From Pseudomonas matsuisoli (GTDB taxonomy: Bacteria; Pseudomonadota; Gammaproteobacteria; Pseudomonadales; Pseudomonadaceae), in contig NZ_BMPO01000003.1 in the NCBI RefSeq assembly GCF_014647635.1, positions 577,978-641,977 on the forward strand: a stretch of DNA of 64,000 bases, in the 5' to 3' direction. Each line of letters starts with the position of its first letter. Within the stretch, counting starts at the first letter, position 1. The position numbers were made by a program, and so were the translations under genes. Below, in pieces: positions 50,298 to 59,235 of this stretch. The notes under the pieces are model-generated. The model did no database searches. It had not been told where the DNA came from and saw nothing but the letters and a program-made list of their open reading frames with translations.

Positions 50298-52187
50298 TTA
50301 GATACGGAACCCCCCCACCAATCGCTGAAGGCGGTCAGCTTCTTTTTCCAGTTCGGTACACGCCTGCAAGGTCGCTTCGAGGTTATCGACACTGCGCTGA
50401 TTGATCAGGTTGATCTCGCTGATGTCCATGTTGATCGTTTCGACGACGGCCGTTTGCTCTTCGGTCGCGGTGGCGACCGATTGATTCTGGCCGTCGATCT
50501 CGCCAATGCGCACGGTGATGCTGCCCAGGTACTCACCCGCTTGCTCGGCGACCTGCACGCTATGGCCACTCTGCCGCTGGCTCTCGCGCATGAGTTCGAC
50601 GGCGTCGCTCGAACCGCGCTGCAGCTCCTCGATCATCTGCTGAATCTGCTGAGCGGAGCTCTGCGTACGACTTGCCAAGGAGCGTACTTCATCTGCTACT
50701 ACGGCGAATCCACGACCCGCTTCGCCCGCACGTGCGGCCTCGATGGCCGCATTGAGTGCCAGCAGGTTGGTCTGCTCGGAAATACCGCGGATGACTTCCA
50801 GAATCTGCCCGATATTGGCCGCCTTGCTGTTGAGCGCTTCAATGTGCTCGCAGCTGGTGCCGATCTTGCGACTGAGTGCCTGCATGGAGCTCAGCGCCTC
50901 TGCCAAAACCTCCCGTCCCTCCTCACTCTGGTTGCGTGCGCTGCTCGCCTCCCCTGAAGCATGCGCCGCGTTGCGCGCGATTTCCTGCGCGGCGGCGCCG
51001 AGTTCATTGATGGCCGCCGCGACGCTGTTGGTGCGCTGGCTCTGGTTGTCCGACTGGTCCATGGAGGCCTGCGAGGACTGCAGCACGTGCTGGGTGACGC
51101 GGTTGAGCTCGGAGGTACTGCTCGATACATCGCGAATGGAGTCGTGGATACGCGCGACGAAACGGTTGAACGCCGTCGCCAGCGCGCCAAACTCGTCATG
51201 GGAGCCGACCGGCAGACGGCGCGTCAAATCGCCTTCGCCCTGAGCGATGCCGTCCATTGTCCGGGTCAGTTCATTCAATGGACGAAGCAATGCTTTGATG
51301 AGTACACCCAGCAGCACGATGATCATCAATACGGCAACGATGGTCGCGATCACCGCCAAGTTGCGCGCTTCCGTAACGGGGGCGTAAGCCTTATCGCTGT
51401 CGATGGACAGACCCAGATACCAGTTCACACCGGGCAACCCCTCCACGGGTGTGAAGCTAACCAAGCGATCTGCGCCAGCCTGCGTCGTTTGCGTGAAACC
51501 AGGCGCGACCTGAGGCGTGGCCACCGGGAACACCTCGCGCAAGTTCTTCAGTACATGATCGGAATGCCCGCTCACGAGAATTTTGCCGTCACTGTCTACC
51601 AGGAAGGCCTCACCCACCCCACCTGCATCCAAGGAGGTGACTATCTTCACCAATGTCGACAGGTTGAGATCACCCGCCACGACCCCGGCCAGTTGTCCAT
51701 TGCGCATCAGTGGCGTGGCAATGGTGATGCCGAGCTCACCCGATGAGGCAAAGACATACGGTGGCGTCAGCAATGTGCTGCCCGCCGCAACGGCAGCGCC
51801 GTACCAAGGCCGTTTACGTGGATCGTAGCCCTCGGGAAGCGGCTGTTGCGGTCGGGCGGTGTACGTACTGTCGGTTTCGCCCAGATAGGTTGAGACGAAG
51901 TTACTCGTATACACCTTCTGGCTCAGCAAGCCGACGAGCCCCTCGCGAGAGTCGTCACGCGCCAATACCTGAGCCTGCGAGTCGATCAACTTCACACGTG
52001 CATCGAGCCAGTAGGCAATGTTTCCGGCAGCGACTTTACCCGTCTCGGTCAGGGTCGCACGCAAGCTCTTGTCGATCGCATCGCGCTGCAGATAGGCGTT
52101 GAACGTCGCGAACGCTGCCAGCGCCAAGGTCACGACGACAGCGGCAGCAAGAAGAATCTTGGTCTGGAACTTGAGGTTTTTCAGCAC
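50298..52187 (-). CDS. Methyl-accepting chemotaxis protein with periplasmic Cache domain
   Basis: The 629-residue receptor has a membrane segment ([16 protein letters not shown]), a periplasmic dCache-like sensor with Y..RPWY ([16 protein letters not shown]) typical of amino-acid or organic-ligand binders, a second membrane helix ([19 protein letters not shown]), HAMP, and a signalling domain whose tip reads [24 protein letters not shown]. The likely start is the GTG at 52187 (LKNLKFQTK). Upstream in-frame starts add an unlikely N-terminus. It lies divergent from the B12 region; the ligand is unknown. Confidence 0.9.
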   Translation of the reverse strand: MLKNLKFQTKILLAAAVVVTLALAAFATFNAYLQRDAIDKSLRATLTETGKVAAGNIAYWLDARVKLIDSQAQVLARDDSREGLVGLLSQKVYTSNFVSTYLGETDSTYTARPQQPLPEGYDPRKRPWYGAAVAAGSTLLTPPYVFASSGELGITIATPLMRNGQLAGVVAGDLNLSTLVKIVTSLDAGGVGEAFLVDSDGKILVSGHSDHVLKNLREVFPVATPQVAPGFTQTTQAGADRLVSFTPVEGLPGVNWYLGLSIDSDKAYAPVTEARNLAVIATIVAVLMIIVLLGVLIKALLRPLNELTRTMDGIAQGEGDLTRRLPVGSHDEFGALATAFNRFVARIHDSIRDVSSSTSELNRVTQHVLQSSQASMDQSDNQSQRTNSVAAAINELGAAAQEIARNAAHASGEASSARNQSEEGREVLAEALSSMQALSRKIGTSCEHIEALNSKAANIGQILEVIRGISEQTNLLALNAAIEAARAGEAGRGFAVVADEVRSLASRTQSSAQQIQQMIEELQRGSSDAVELMRESQRQSGHSVQVAEQAGEYLGSITVRIGEIDGQNQSVATATEEQTAVVETINMDISEINLINQRSVDNLEATLQACTELEKEADRLQRLVGGFRI

Positions 52188-52409
52188 GGCATCAGATCTC
52201 GAATAGAGGGAGTCGCATCGAACGCTCGATCGACACCGCCTTATCGGCGAAGACACTTCTTTCCTGAGCACGTCGATCAACTATTTCGCCGATCGCATAT
52301 ACCGTCGGGCGGCCGCCCGATCAGGGAAACCCCACGTGAATGCCAACCATCGACGATAACCCTTCGCACCACAACCCGGGGTCGCTATTCGACCCTCAAT
52401 CCTCTAGCA
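52188..52409. other. Spacer between chemoreceptor and cobalamin riboswitch
   Basis: No gene seen. The region should contain the promoters of the divergent receptor and the B12 operon. I see no strong boxes. Confidence 0.5.
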
Positions 52410-52590
52410 TTCCGGCGCCGGTTTCCGTCGGGAATTAATAGGGAATCCGTCGGGCATCACGCTCGGTAAACGGAACTGCCCCCGCAACTGTAGGCACCGA
52501 GACGCTTCCATCGATACCACTGGGCTCATGCCTGGGAAGGTTGGAAGTGATCGTCGACGTGCGAGTCAGGAGACCTGCCGGCATGCTTGA
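52410..52590 (+). ncRNA. Cobalamin (adenosylcobalamin-type) riboswitch
   Basis: The segment has the conserved elements of cobalamin riboswitches in order: GGGAAT near 52441, GCCCCCGCAACTGTAG (52478-52493), the B12 box-like ACCACTGGG (52517-52525), CTGGGAAGG (52532-52540) and GAGTCAGGAGACCTGCCG (52563-52580). The edges are approximate. It precedes btuF-btuC-btuD, so B12 excess should reduce uptake gene expression. Confidence 0.95.
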
Positions 52591-52593
52591 TCA

Positions 52594-52633
52594 CTGACCG
52601 GCGGGGTGTCCGGGAAGGACATTCCGCTGTCAG
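52594..52633 (+). promoter_or_regulatory. Long hairpin after the riboswitch, possible expression platform
   Basis: CTGACCGGCGGGGTGTCC pairs imperfectly with GGACATTCCGCTGTCAG around a short loop. No T-run follows, so it is not a plain terminator. About 130 bases remain before the btuF start. Confidence 0.5.
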
Positions 52634-52767
52634 ATGTCGTTGGCTGGTTTATCCGTTCAAGTCTTTCGCGTCTTTATTGCCATGGACCCAATCGGTCTGC
52701 TGGCCGCGGCTTTGGAATGTGCTCCTGCGTCATGCCCGCTACCGCCTAAAGTAAGGAGAGTTGGCTC

Positions 52768-53775
52768 ATGGCTTCAGGACGTTCCCTCGCGCTCGCCGCA
52801 GCGCTTTGCCTTTCCAGTGCCGCGATGGCAGCGCCCACACAGTATCCGCTGTCGATTGAAAACTGCGGGCAGACGTTGACCTTCGCACAGGCTCCGGAAA
52901 ATGCGGTCACCATTGGCCAAGCCGGAACCGAAATGCTGTACGAGCTGGGCGTCGGTGAGCGCTTGGCGGGTACGTCGTTATGGTTCAACCCGGTTCTGCC
53001 GCGATTCGCCGAGCAGAACGCCCGCGTCGAGCGACTGGCGGACAACGACCCGAGCTTCGAGTCAGTGATCGGGAAGCGGCCGGGGCTCGTGGCCGTCCAA
53101 TTCGAATGGATGGTCGGCCCCCAGGGCGTCGTTGGCACCCGTGAGCAGTTCCATGAATTGAAGATTCCGACCTATATCCTGCCCTCGGACTGCGAAGGCA
53201 AAGACAACCTGGTGGGCGCCGACGGTACGCGCTTGCAGGCGTTCAATATCGAAAGCCTCTACAAGAGCGTCGATCAGCTGGCGCAGATCTTCGATGTTCA
53301 GGACAAAGGGCAAGAGCTGATCGCCGATTACCGCAAGCGCGTCCAGGCGGCGGCCCAGCGCGTGGCCGCTCATGAAGGTGACCCGCTGAGCGCGGTGTTC
53401 TGGTTTTCCAGTGCAGATCTGGAAATCGATCCCTACGTAGCAGGTCGTCAAGGCGTGGCGGATTCGATGCTCACCACGTTGGGCATGCAAAACATCATCG
53501 ACTCGAACGAGGAATGGCCGACCGTTGGCTGGGAAACCATCGCCAAGGCCAGCCCCGATATTCTCATCATCGCGCGCATGGATCGTCGGCGCTTCCCGGC
53601 GGACGATTACGAGAAGAAATTGGCGTTTCTCAAGCAGGACCCCGTCACCCGCAACATGGATGCCGTCAAGAACGACCGTATCGTGATCATGGATGCCGAC
53701 GCGATGCAGGCCAGCATTCGCTACATCGACGGCTTGGAACAACTGGCCGAGGCTAGCGAATCCTTCGCTCAATGA
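52768..53775 (+). CDS. btuF: Cobalamin-type ABC transporter periplasmic binding protein (BtuF-like)
   Basis: The 335-residue product has a signal peptide (ALAAALCLSSAAMA) and a class III periplasmic binding fold: AVTIGQAGTEMLYELGVGERLAGTS, with the long central helix and TVGWETIAKASPDILII. Upstream AAGGAG and the riboswitch support B12 or a corrinoid precursor as ligand. Its TGA overlaps the permease ATG (ATGA). No btuB outer-membrane receptor is in the window. Confidence 0.9.
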   Translation: MASGRSLALAAALCLSSAAMAAPTQYPLSIENCGQTLTFAQAPENAVTIGQAGTEMLYELGVGERLAGTSLWFNPVLPRFAEQNARVERLADNDPSFESVIGKRPGLVAVQFEWMVGPQGVVGTREQFHELKIPTYILPSDCEGKDNLVGADGTRLQAFNIESLYKSVDQLAQIFDVQDKGQELIADYRKRVQAAAQRVAAHEGDPLSAVFWFSSADLEIDPYVAGRQGVADSMLTTLGMQNIIDSNEEWPTVGWETIAKASPDILIIARMDRRRFPADDYEKKLAFLKQDPVTRNMDAVKNDRIVIMDADAMQASIRYIDGLEQLAEASESFAQ

Positions 53776-54806
53776 GCCGACCGATTTCACGGCTCGGGCT
53801 GCTGGCGCGCCTAATTGGCAGTGTGACAATTCTGGCCATCGCGGTACTTGCCGGCATCGCGATTGGCGAGACGGCGATCGAGCCTTCGATTGTCTTGCAG
53901 ACCCTAGCGAACAAGCTGTGGACAGCAGGCTATGGGCTGGACCCGATCGATGAAGGTATTGTCTGGAGTTACCGGCTGCCACGTACGTTGGTGGCGGGCG
54001 CCTGTGGGGCGGGATTGGCAATTTGCGGTTTGATCTTGCAGGCGTTGCTGCGTAACCCGCTTGCCGAACCCTACTTGCTGGGTATCTCGGCCGGCGCATC
54101 CACCGGGGCGGTGTTGATCGCCGTCATCGGTGTCGGCGGTGGCCTGATTTCGCTCCCCGTGGGCGCGTTTGCCGGGGCTGTCGTCGCCTTCGGGCTCGTT
54201 GCCATTCTTGCGCGCACGTCACGTGGCGCTAGTGCGTCCAGCCAAATCATTCTTGCCGGCATCGCGGGTTCACAACTGTTCAACGCGCTGACGGCCTACC
54301 TCATCACCAAATCCGCCAGCGCTGAGCAAGCACGCGGCATCATGTTCTGGCTATTGGGCAACCTCAGCGGCGTCCGCTGGTCGTCCGTATGGATGGCGAT
54401 ACCCGCGGTGGCTATCGCGCTGCTGGTGTGCTTCTGGTACCGCCGAGCCTTGGATGCGTTCACCTTTGGCTCAGACTCGGCAGCCTCGCTGGGCATCCCC
54501 GTTCGCCAAACGCGGACGGTCCTGATCGCCTGCGCGGCATTCGTCACGGCGATCATGGTGTCCATCGTTGGCTCGATTGGTTTCGTCGGGCTGGTGATCC
54601 CCCATGCCGTGCGGCTATTGGTCGGCTCACGGCACACGCGACTGGTCCCGACAAGCGCCCTGGTCGGCGCCCTCTTCCTCATCTCGGCGGATATCCTTTC
54701 GCGCATTCTCATCAAGGGCCAGGTTCTGCCCATCGGCGTCATCACCGCGCTGATCGGGGCGCCGGTCTTCGCCCTTTTACTTATCCGAGGTGCCAGGGTT
54801 CGATGA
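53772..54806 (+). CDS. btuC: FecCD/BtuC-family ABC permease
   Basis: The 344-residue permease has about nine to ten membrane segments and FecCD motifs: RLPRTLVAGACGAGLAICGLILQ, RNPLAEPYLLGISAGAS and GSIGFVGLVIPHAVR. It is the channel for the BtuF-type receptor. Four-base overlaps link it to both neighbours. Confidence 0.92.
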   Translation: MSRPISRLGLLARLIGSVTILAIAVLAGIAIGETAIEPSIVLQTLANKLWTAGYGLDPIDEGIVWSYRLPRTLVAGACGAGLAICGLILQALLRNPLAEPYLLGISAGASTGAVLIAVIGVGGGLISLPVGAFAGAVVAFGLVAILARTSRGASASSQIILAGIAGSQLFNALTAYLITKSASAEQARGIMFWLLGNLSGVRWSSVWMAIPAVAIALLVCFWYRRALDAFTFGSDSAASLGIPVRQTRTVLIACAAFVTAIMVSIVGSIGFVGLVIPHAVRLLVGSRHTRLVPTSALVGALFLISADILSRILIKGQVLPIGVITALIGAPVFALLLIRGARVR

Positions 54807-55621
54807 GCGATCCGCTAACCACGAATTCGGAAATCGTGCTGGAGTGTCAGGCACTGGGCTATGCCGTGCGCGAGACATGGCTGGTGCGCGACATCAGCCT
54901 TTCAATCGCGCGAGGCGAGCGCATCGGCATTGTCGGGCCGAATGGCTCTGGCAAATCGACGCTGCTCAAACTGCTGGCGGGGATCATGAAACCGCGTGAG
55001 GGGCAGGTCCAGCTAATGGGCCGCGCCCTGCAGGGTTTGAATCGCCGCGAAATCGCGCAGACGTTGGCTTTCGTGGAACAACAGGCTGACACGCTGGACG
55101 CCATCAGCGTGCAGGATGCGGTGGAGCTTGGCCGCACGCCTTGGTTGAGCCCGGTTCAACCATGGAGCGAGCGCGATGACGAGGTAGTCCGGCATGCATT
55201 GCAGGATGTCGCGCTGGCCCACTTGTCCACGCGCGCCTGGAAGACGCTCTCCGGTGGCGAGCGCCAGCGAGTGCATATTGCCCGTGCACTCGCCCAGACA
55301 CCGCAAGTACTCCTTCTCGACGAGCCCACCAATCACCTGGATATTCGCCAGCAATTGGCCCTGCTTAAACTCGTGCACGGTTTGCCCGTTACGACCGTCA
55401 TGGCCCTGCACGACCTCAACCAGGCACTGACCTGTGATCGTCTTGCCGTCATGAGCAGCGGACGGCTGGTCGCACTGGGCCCACCACACGATGTGCTCAC
55501 GCCTCAACAGCTGCAAAACACCTTTGGTGTAGCCGGGCGTTGGCTCATCGACCCCGTGGACGGCGCGCGGATGCTGCGCCTCGAACATCTTTCAGAACAG
55601 GAACGTGAAACCCATGATTAA
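54803..55621 (+). CDS. btuD: ABC ATPase of the cobalamin importer (BtuD/FepC-like)
   Basis: The 272-residue ATPase has Walker A GPNGSGKST, signature TLSGGERQRVHIARAL and Walker B VLLLDEPTNHLDIRQ, and an H-loop MALHDLNQAL. It overlaps btuC by four bases and the downstream pseudoazurin start. The ATG at 54803 starts MSDPLTT. Confidence 0.92.
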   Translation: MSDPLTTNSEIVLECQALGYAVRETWLVRDISLSIARGERIGIVGPNGSGKSTLLKLLAGIMKPREGQVQLMGRALQGLNRREIAQTLAFVEQQADTLDAISVQDAVELGRTPWLSPVQPWSERDDEVVRHALQDVALAHLSTRAWKTLSGGERQRVHIARALAQTPQVLLLDEPTNHLDIRQQLALLKLVHGLPVTTVMALHDLNQALTCDRLAVMSSGRLVALGPPHDVLTPQQLQNTFGVAGRWLIDPVDGARMLRLEHLSEQERETHD

Positions 55622-56042
55622 AGTTTTAGCGGCGCTCCTTGCGCTGGCGAGCCCGCTCGCATTCGCGCAGACGTATGAAGTCAAAATGCTGAATCGTGGC
55701 GCTGCGGGCAGCATGATCTACGAGCCTGACTTCCTCGATATCGCGCTAGGGGATTCGGTCAAATTCATTGCGACGCACAGCACGCATAATGCGGCTTCCA
55801 TTCCAGGCATCGCTCCGGAAGGCGCTCCCGCATTCAAAGGCAAGATCAACGAAGAGATCACCGTCCGATTCGACGAGTCGGGCGTTTATGGCATCGAGTG
55901 CATACCCCATCTCGCTATGGGTATGGTGATGCTGGTACGCGTTGGCGGTGCGGATGTGCCGGCGCCTGCAATACCGGAGAGCCTTCCCGATCGTGCGATA
56001 CAACGACTCAATGCCATCGTCCAGCGCGAGTTCGATCGCTAA
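55614..56042 (+). CDS. Pseudoazurin (blue copper protein)
   Basis: The 142-residue protein has a signal peptide cut after AFA (QTYEVKML), then a cupredoxin domain with type 1 copper ligands His58 (THNAAS), Cys96, His99 and Met104 in CIPHLAMGM. Pseudoazurins carry electrons in the periplasm, often to nitrite or nitrous-oxide reductase. Its start lies inside the end of btuD (8-base overlap), so it is probably expressed with the B12 operon, an unusual pairing. A GTG at 55605 is an alternative start. Confidence 0.9.
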   Translation: MIKVLAALLALASPLAFAQTYEVKMLNRGAAGSMIYEPDFLDIALGDSVKFIATHSTHNAASIPGIAPEGAPAFKGKINEEITVRFDESGVYGIECIPHLAMGMVMLVRVGGADVPAPAIPESLPDRAIQRLNAIVQREFDR

Positions 56043-56180
56043 GAAGGACTGCGTCGTTGCGCTGCGCATCATGAGAAATATTTATGTTTTCAACGAAAAA
56101 AGTGAGATTTACTCACCTTGGCTCACGGTCAATAATCGCTTCCTGATACCACTGCTGCGGCAGCGTCCAGGACACCGATC

Positions 56181-57167
56181 ATGATTAACACCGACTTCAC
56201 TTTCGCGCTCAAACGTATTCATTTCGATGAAAACTATCATCCTGCCGAAAACACGCGCATAACCACCAACTTTGCCAATCTGGCACGAGGCAGCAGCCGT
56301 CAAGAGAATCTGCGCAACACCTTGAAGATGATTGATAACCGCTTCAATGCGCTGGCGCATTGGGATAATCCCAATGCCGATCGTTATACAGTCGAGCTAG
56401 AAATCATCTCGGTGGAAATGAATCTTGACGCCAAGAGCAGTGGCAACGCTCTGCCTTTGATTGAAATATTGAAAACCAATATTGTTGACCGGAAAACCAA
56501 CGAACGCATCGAAGGTATCGCCGGCAACAACTTCTCCTCTTATGTTAGAGACTACGATTTCAGCGTGGTGCTACTGGAGCATAATAAAAACCGGTCGGAG
56601 TTCAGTGTTCCGAAAAACTTTGGCGATCTTCATGGAAACCTATTCAAGTGCTTCCTACATTCAGATGCTTACAAACAGCACTTCAAAAAGCGGCCTGTTA
56701 TCTGTTTGAGTGTATCGAGTAGCAAGACCTACCATCGCACTGAAAACCTACACCCCGTATTGGGGGTAGAGTATCTGCAGGATGAGTACTCTCTTACCGA
56801 TGAGTATTTCAGCAAAATGGGGTTAAAGGTTCGCTACTTCATGCCGCCGAATAGTGTAGCGCCTTTGGCTTTTTATTTTGCCGGCGACCTGCTGGCCGAC
56901 TACACCAATCTTGAGCTAATCAGCACGATCAGTACGATGGATACCTTCCAGAAGATCTACCGACCCGAAATCTACAACGCGAACTCTGCTGCCGGAAAGT
57001 CTTATCGGCCAAGCTTGAAGCATCAGGATTATTCGCTGACTCGGATTGTGTACGACAGAGAAGAGCGTAGCCGTCTCGCGATTGAGCAAGGCAAGTTTGT
57101 TGAAGAACAGTTCATCAAACCCTTCCATACCCTTCTTGAACAATGGTCCGCTAATTACGCGCATTGA
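56181..57167 (+). CDS. mesX: MesX (DUF1852), partner of core methionine synthase MesD
   Basis: The 328-residue protein belongs to DUF1852. It starts MINTDFTFALKRIHFDENY and contains NFANLARGSSRQENLRNTLKMIDNRFNALAHWDNP. DUF1852 genes pair with short MetE-like genes, and published genetics named them MesX and MesD: MesX is required for MesD in an oxygen-dependent, cobalamin-independent methionine synthesis. The next gene here is the MesD-like one. The A+T content looks higher than in neighbours. Confidence 0.88.
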   Translation: MINTDFTFALKRIHFDENYHPAENTRITTNFANLARGSSRQENLRNTLKMIDNRFNALAHWDNPNADRYTVELEIISVEMNLDAKSSGNALPLIEILKTNIVDRKTNERIEGIAGNNFSSYVRDYDFSVVLLEHNKNRSEFSVPKNFGDLHGNLFKCFLHSDAYKQHFKKRPVICLSVSSSKTYHRTENLHPVLGVEYLQDEYSLTDEYFSKMGLKVRYFMPPNSVAPLAFYFAGDLLADYTNLELISTISTMDTFQKIYRPEIYNANSAAGKSYRPSLKHQDYSLTRIVYDREERSRLAIEQGKFVEEQFIKPFHTLLEQWSANYAH

Positions 57168-57193
57168 ATCATTCGAAAACAAGGCTACTCACC

Positions 57194-58225
57194 ATGAAAA
57201 AACTATTGCCTACATCAACGGCCGGCAGCTTGCCAAAACCTTCTTGGCTGGCGCAACCCGAAACACTTTGGTCCGACTGGAAGCTGCAAGGCGATGAACT
57301 GACCGATGGCAAGCAAGATGCGTTGCGTTTGTCTCTACAAGAGCAACAACAAGCAGGCATTGATATCGTCAGTGATGGCGAACAATCGCGCCAACACTTC
57401 GTTACCACCTTTATCGAACATCTTGAAGGTGTAGATTTTCAGAAACGCGAAACCGTAAGAATCCGCGATCGCTATGACGCCAGCGTACCGACAGTGGTGG
57501 GCGCGGTAAGCCGCCAGAAGCCCGTGTTCGTTGAAGATGCTAAGTTTTTGCGCCAGCAGACCGGGCAACCTATCAAGTGGGCGTTGCCAGGCCCCATGAC
57601 CATGATCGATACGCTGTACGATGCCCATTACAAAAGCCGCGAAAAACTGGCTTGGGAGTTCGCCAAGATCCTCAACCAGGAAGCCAAAGAACTTGAAGCT
57701 GCCGGTGTTGATATCATTCAATTCGATGAACCCGCTTTCAACGTGTTCTTTGACGAAGTCAATGACTGGGGGATCGCGACATTAGAAAGAGCCATTGAAG
57801 GGCTCAAGTGCGAAACGGCCGTGCATATCTGCTATGGCTACGGCATCAAAGCCAACACCGACTGGAAAAAGACGCTGGGGTCGGAGTGGCGTCAATATGA
57901 AGAAATCTTTCCCAAGCTGCAGTCGTCCAACATCGACATCATTTCGCTGGAATGCCACAACTCTCGCGTGCCCATGGAACTCATGGAACTCGTTCGAGGC
58001 AAGAAGGTGATGGTCGGGGCCATTGACGTCGCGAGCGATACCATTGAAACACCTGAGGAAGTCGCTAACACCTTGCGCAAAGCCCTCCAGTACGTGGATG
58101 CCGACAAACTATGCCCGTGCACCAACTGCGGCATGGCGCCTTTGTCTCGCCGCGTCGCCAGAGGCAAGTTGAATGCACTGAGTGCAGGCGCAGAAATTGT
58201 TCGCAGAGAGCTTTCGAACTCCTAG
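57194..58225 (+). CDS. mesD: MesD, core methionine synthase (MetE catalytic domain only)
   Basis: The 343-residue protein is the C-terminal catalytic domain of MetE without the N-terminal half. It has zinc ligands in HICYGYG, the ECHNSR segment and CTNCGMAPLSR, and the start TSTAGSLPKPSWL. Such short enzymes next to DUF1852 form the MesD family. They methylate homocysteine; the methyl donor for MesD has not been firmly defined to my knowledge. I chose the ATG at 57194 with AAGG upstream, 26 bases after mesX. Confidence 0.9.
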   Translation: MKKLLPTSTAGSLPKPSWLAQPETLWSDWKLQGDELTDGKQDALRLSLQEQQQAGIDIVSDGEQSRQHFVTTFIEHLEGVDFQKRETVRIRDRYDASVPTVVGAVSRQKPVFVEDAKFLRQQTGQPIKWALPGPMTMIDTLYDAHYKSREKLAWEFAKILNQEAKELEAAGVDIIQFDEPAFNVFFDEVNDWGIATLERAIEGLKCETAVHICYGYGIKANTDWKKTLGSEWRQYEEIFPKLQSSNIDIISLECHNSRVPMELMELVRGKKVMVGAIDVASDTIETPEEVANTLRKALQYVDADKLCPCTNCGMAPLSRRVARGKLNALSAGAEIVRRELSNS

Positions 58226-58327
58226 TAAGTTGAAGTGCACGTGCGGTGTAAGGCGCTGAAGTCAGCTAGCGTGAGTGGCGACTTCACGCCGTCTCGGCCT
58301 CTTTAAGCCCCCTCCTCAGGATGCTCC

Positions 58328-58837
58328 ATGTCCCCTACTAATACGGCTATCGAGCCACTGAGCTTTCGCGAAGCGCTCGGGCACTACGCCTCCGGTATCA
58401 CGGTGATTACCAGCCATACGGATGGCGAGCCGCTTGGCTTCACCTGCCAATCGTTCTATAGCGTGTCGATGAGCCCGCCGCTGGTGTCATTCAGCGTCAT
58501 GTCCAGTTCGGCGAGCTATCCCAGGATTCGCCAGGCAGGCCGATTCGCCGTGAATATCCTGTCCGGCCAGCAGGTGAAGATTTCCAACCAGTTCGCTCGC
58601 AAAGGCACGGACAAGTGGCATGGCGTCGAATGGCACGCGTCGCCGCTGGGCAACCCGATCATTGCCGGGAGCCTCCACTGGCTAGATTGCGAACTTCATG
58701 CGGAACACGCCGCCGGCGATCACCTGATCGTAATCGGCGAAGTAAAAGCGCTTAACCGCCACGACGCTACTGCGACGCAGCCACTGCTGTATTTCAAAGG
58801 GCAGTATCGCAGCCTTGCTGCACCTGGCGCGCTTTGA
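58328..58837 (+). CDS. Flavin reductase-like protein next to mesXD
   Basis: The 169-residue protein has the flavin reductase (HpaC/RutF) fold: FREALGHYASGITVIT, PLGFTCQSFYSVSMSPPLVSFSV, FAVNILS, and GDHLIVIGEVKAL. It would reduce FMN or FAD with NAD(P)H. Placed 102 bases after mesD, on the same strand, it may supply reduced flavin to an oxygen-using step that needs MesX; this is inference from position. Confidence 0.87.
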   Translation: MSPTNTAIEPLSFREALGHYASGITVITSHTDGEPLGFTCQSFYSVSMSPPLVSFSVMSSSASYPRIRQAGRFAVNILSGQQVKISNQFARKGTDKWHGVEWHASPLGNPIIAGSLHWLDCELHAEHAAGDHLIVIGEVKALNRHDATATQPLLYFKGQYRSLAAPGAL

Positions 58838-58890
58838 GCGATTGCCTCCAAGCCCACCCTCTTAACCGCTTCGCCTCTCGGGGCTCGGAC

Positions 58891-58914
58891 CAATCTGCCA
58901 AAAGCGGGCGTTTA
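58891..58914 (+). repeat. Partial copy of the island-flanking repeat
   Basis: AATCTGCCAAAAGCGGGCG matches the right end of the repeats at 59041-59090 and 62501-62552 (CGGCCAAAAGCGG), including the CCAAAAG-CGG core. Confidence 0.45.
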
Positions 58915-59040
58915 GTAGATGCGGCGCAGATCAATCACCCAAAGGATCGAAAACCTCTATAAAAACAGAGGCAACTCACTTATCGGGCATTCGTTCTTCC
59001 AGTGATCTTTGAAATTCAATGCTGCGACCAGCAACTTTTG

Positions 59041-59090
59041 GCTGAAAGCTGCCCACCACGGCCGACAGCTATCGGCCAAAAGGGGACACT
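59041..59090 (+). repeat. Flanking repeat, left copy
   Basis: The block has GAAAGCTGCC near its start, then a dyad-like centre with GCCGACAGCTATCGGC, and ends in ATCGGCCAAAAGGGGACA. The copy at 62501-62552 has the same order GAAAGCTGCC ... ATCGG ... AATCGGCCAAAAGCGGA. Both are in the same orientation, about 3.4 kb apart, on either side of the three-gene operon. Confidence 0.6.
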
Positions 59091-59235
59091 AGAGAGTATA
59101 AATCTGTGCCCTTTCAGGTTACTGGTAGTTGAGGGTGTAATGCGCGGGGCCGGGGTGAACGCCCCAAACGCCGAGCCAGCCGAGACAGGCTAGTGCTAGA
59201 CCAATCTCACTCGCCCTCTCGCAGCATCTGCATAT

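Larger units (their letters stand above)
58838..59235. other. Intergenic region entering the accessory island
   Basis: About 398 bases without a credible gene. It holds copies of a degenerate repeat (58891-58914 partial and 59041-59090) and an open stretch of 59002-59193 with no family similarity that I can see. The composition is mixed, and I take it for the left edge of acquired DNA. Confidence 0.5.

Noticed and set aside
52634..52879. Small open frame between riboswitch and btuF
   Set aside because: It runs into btuF in a different phase, has no ribosome site and no recognisable similarity; the btuF start with AAGGAG explains the region.
59002..59193. Short plus-strand open frame in the island edge
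   Set aside because: 63 codons over repeat sequence with no ribosome site or similarity.
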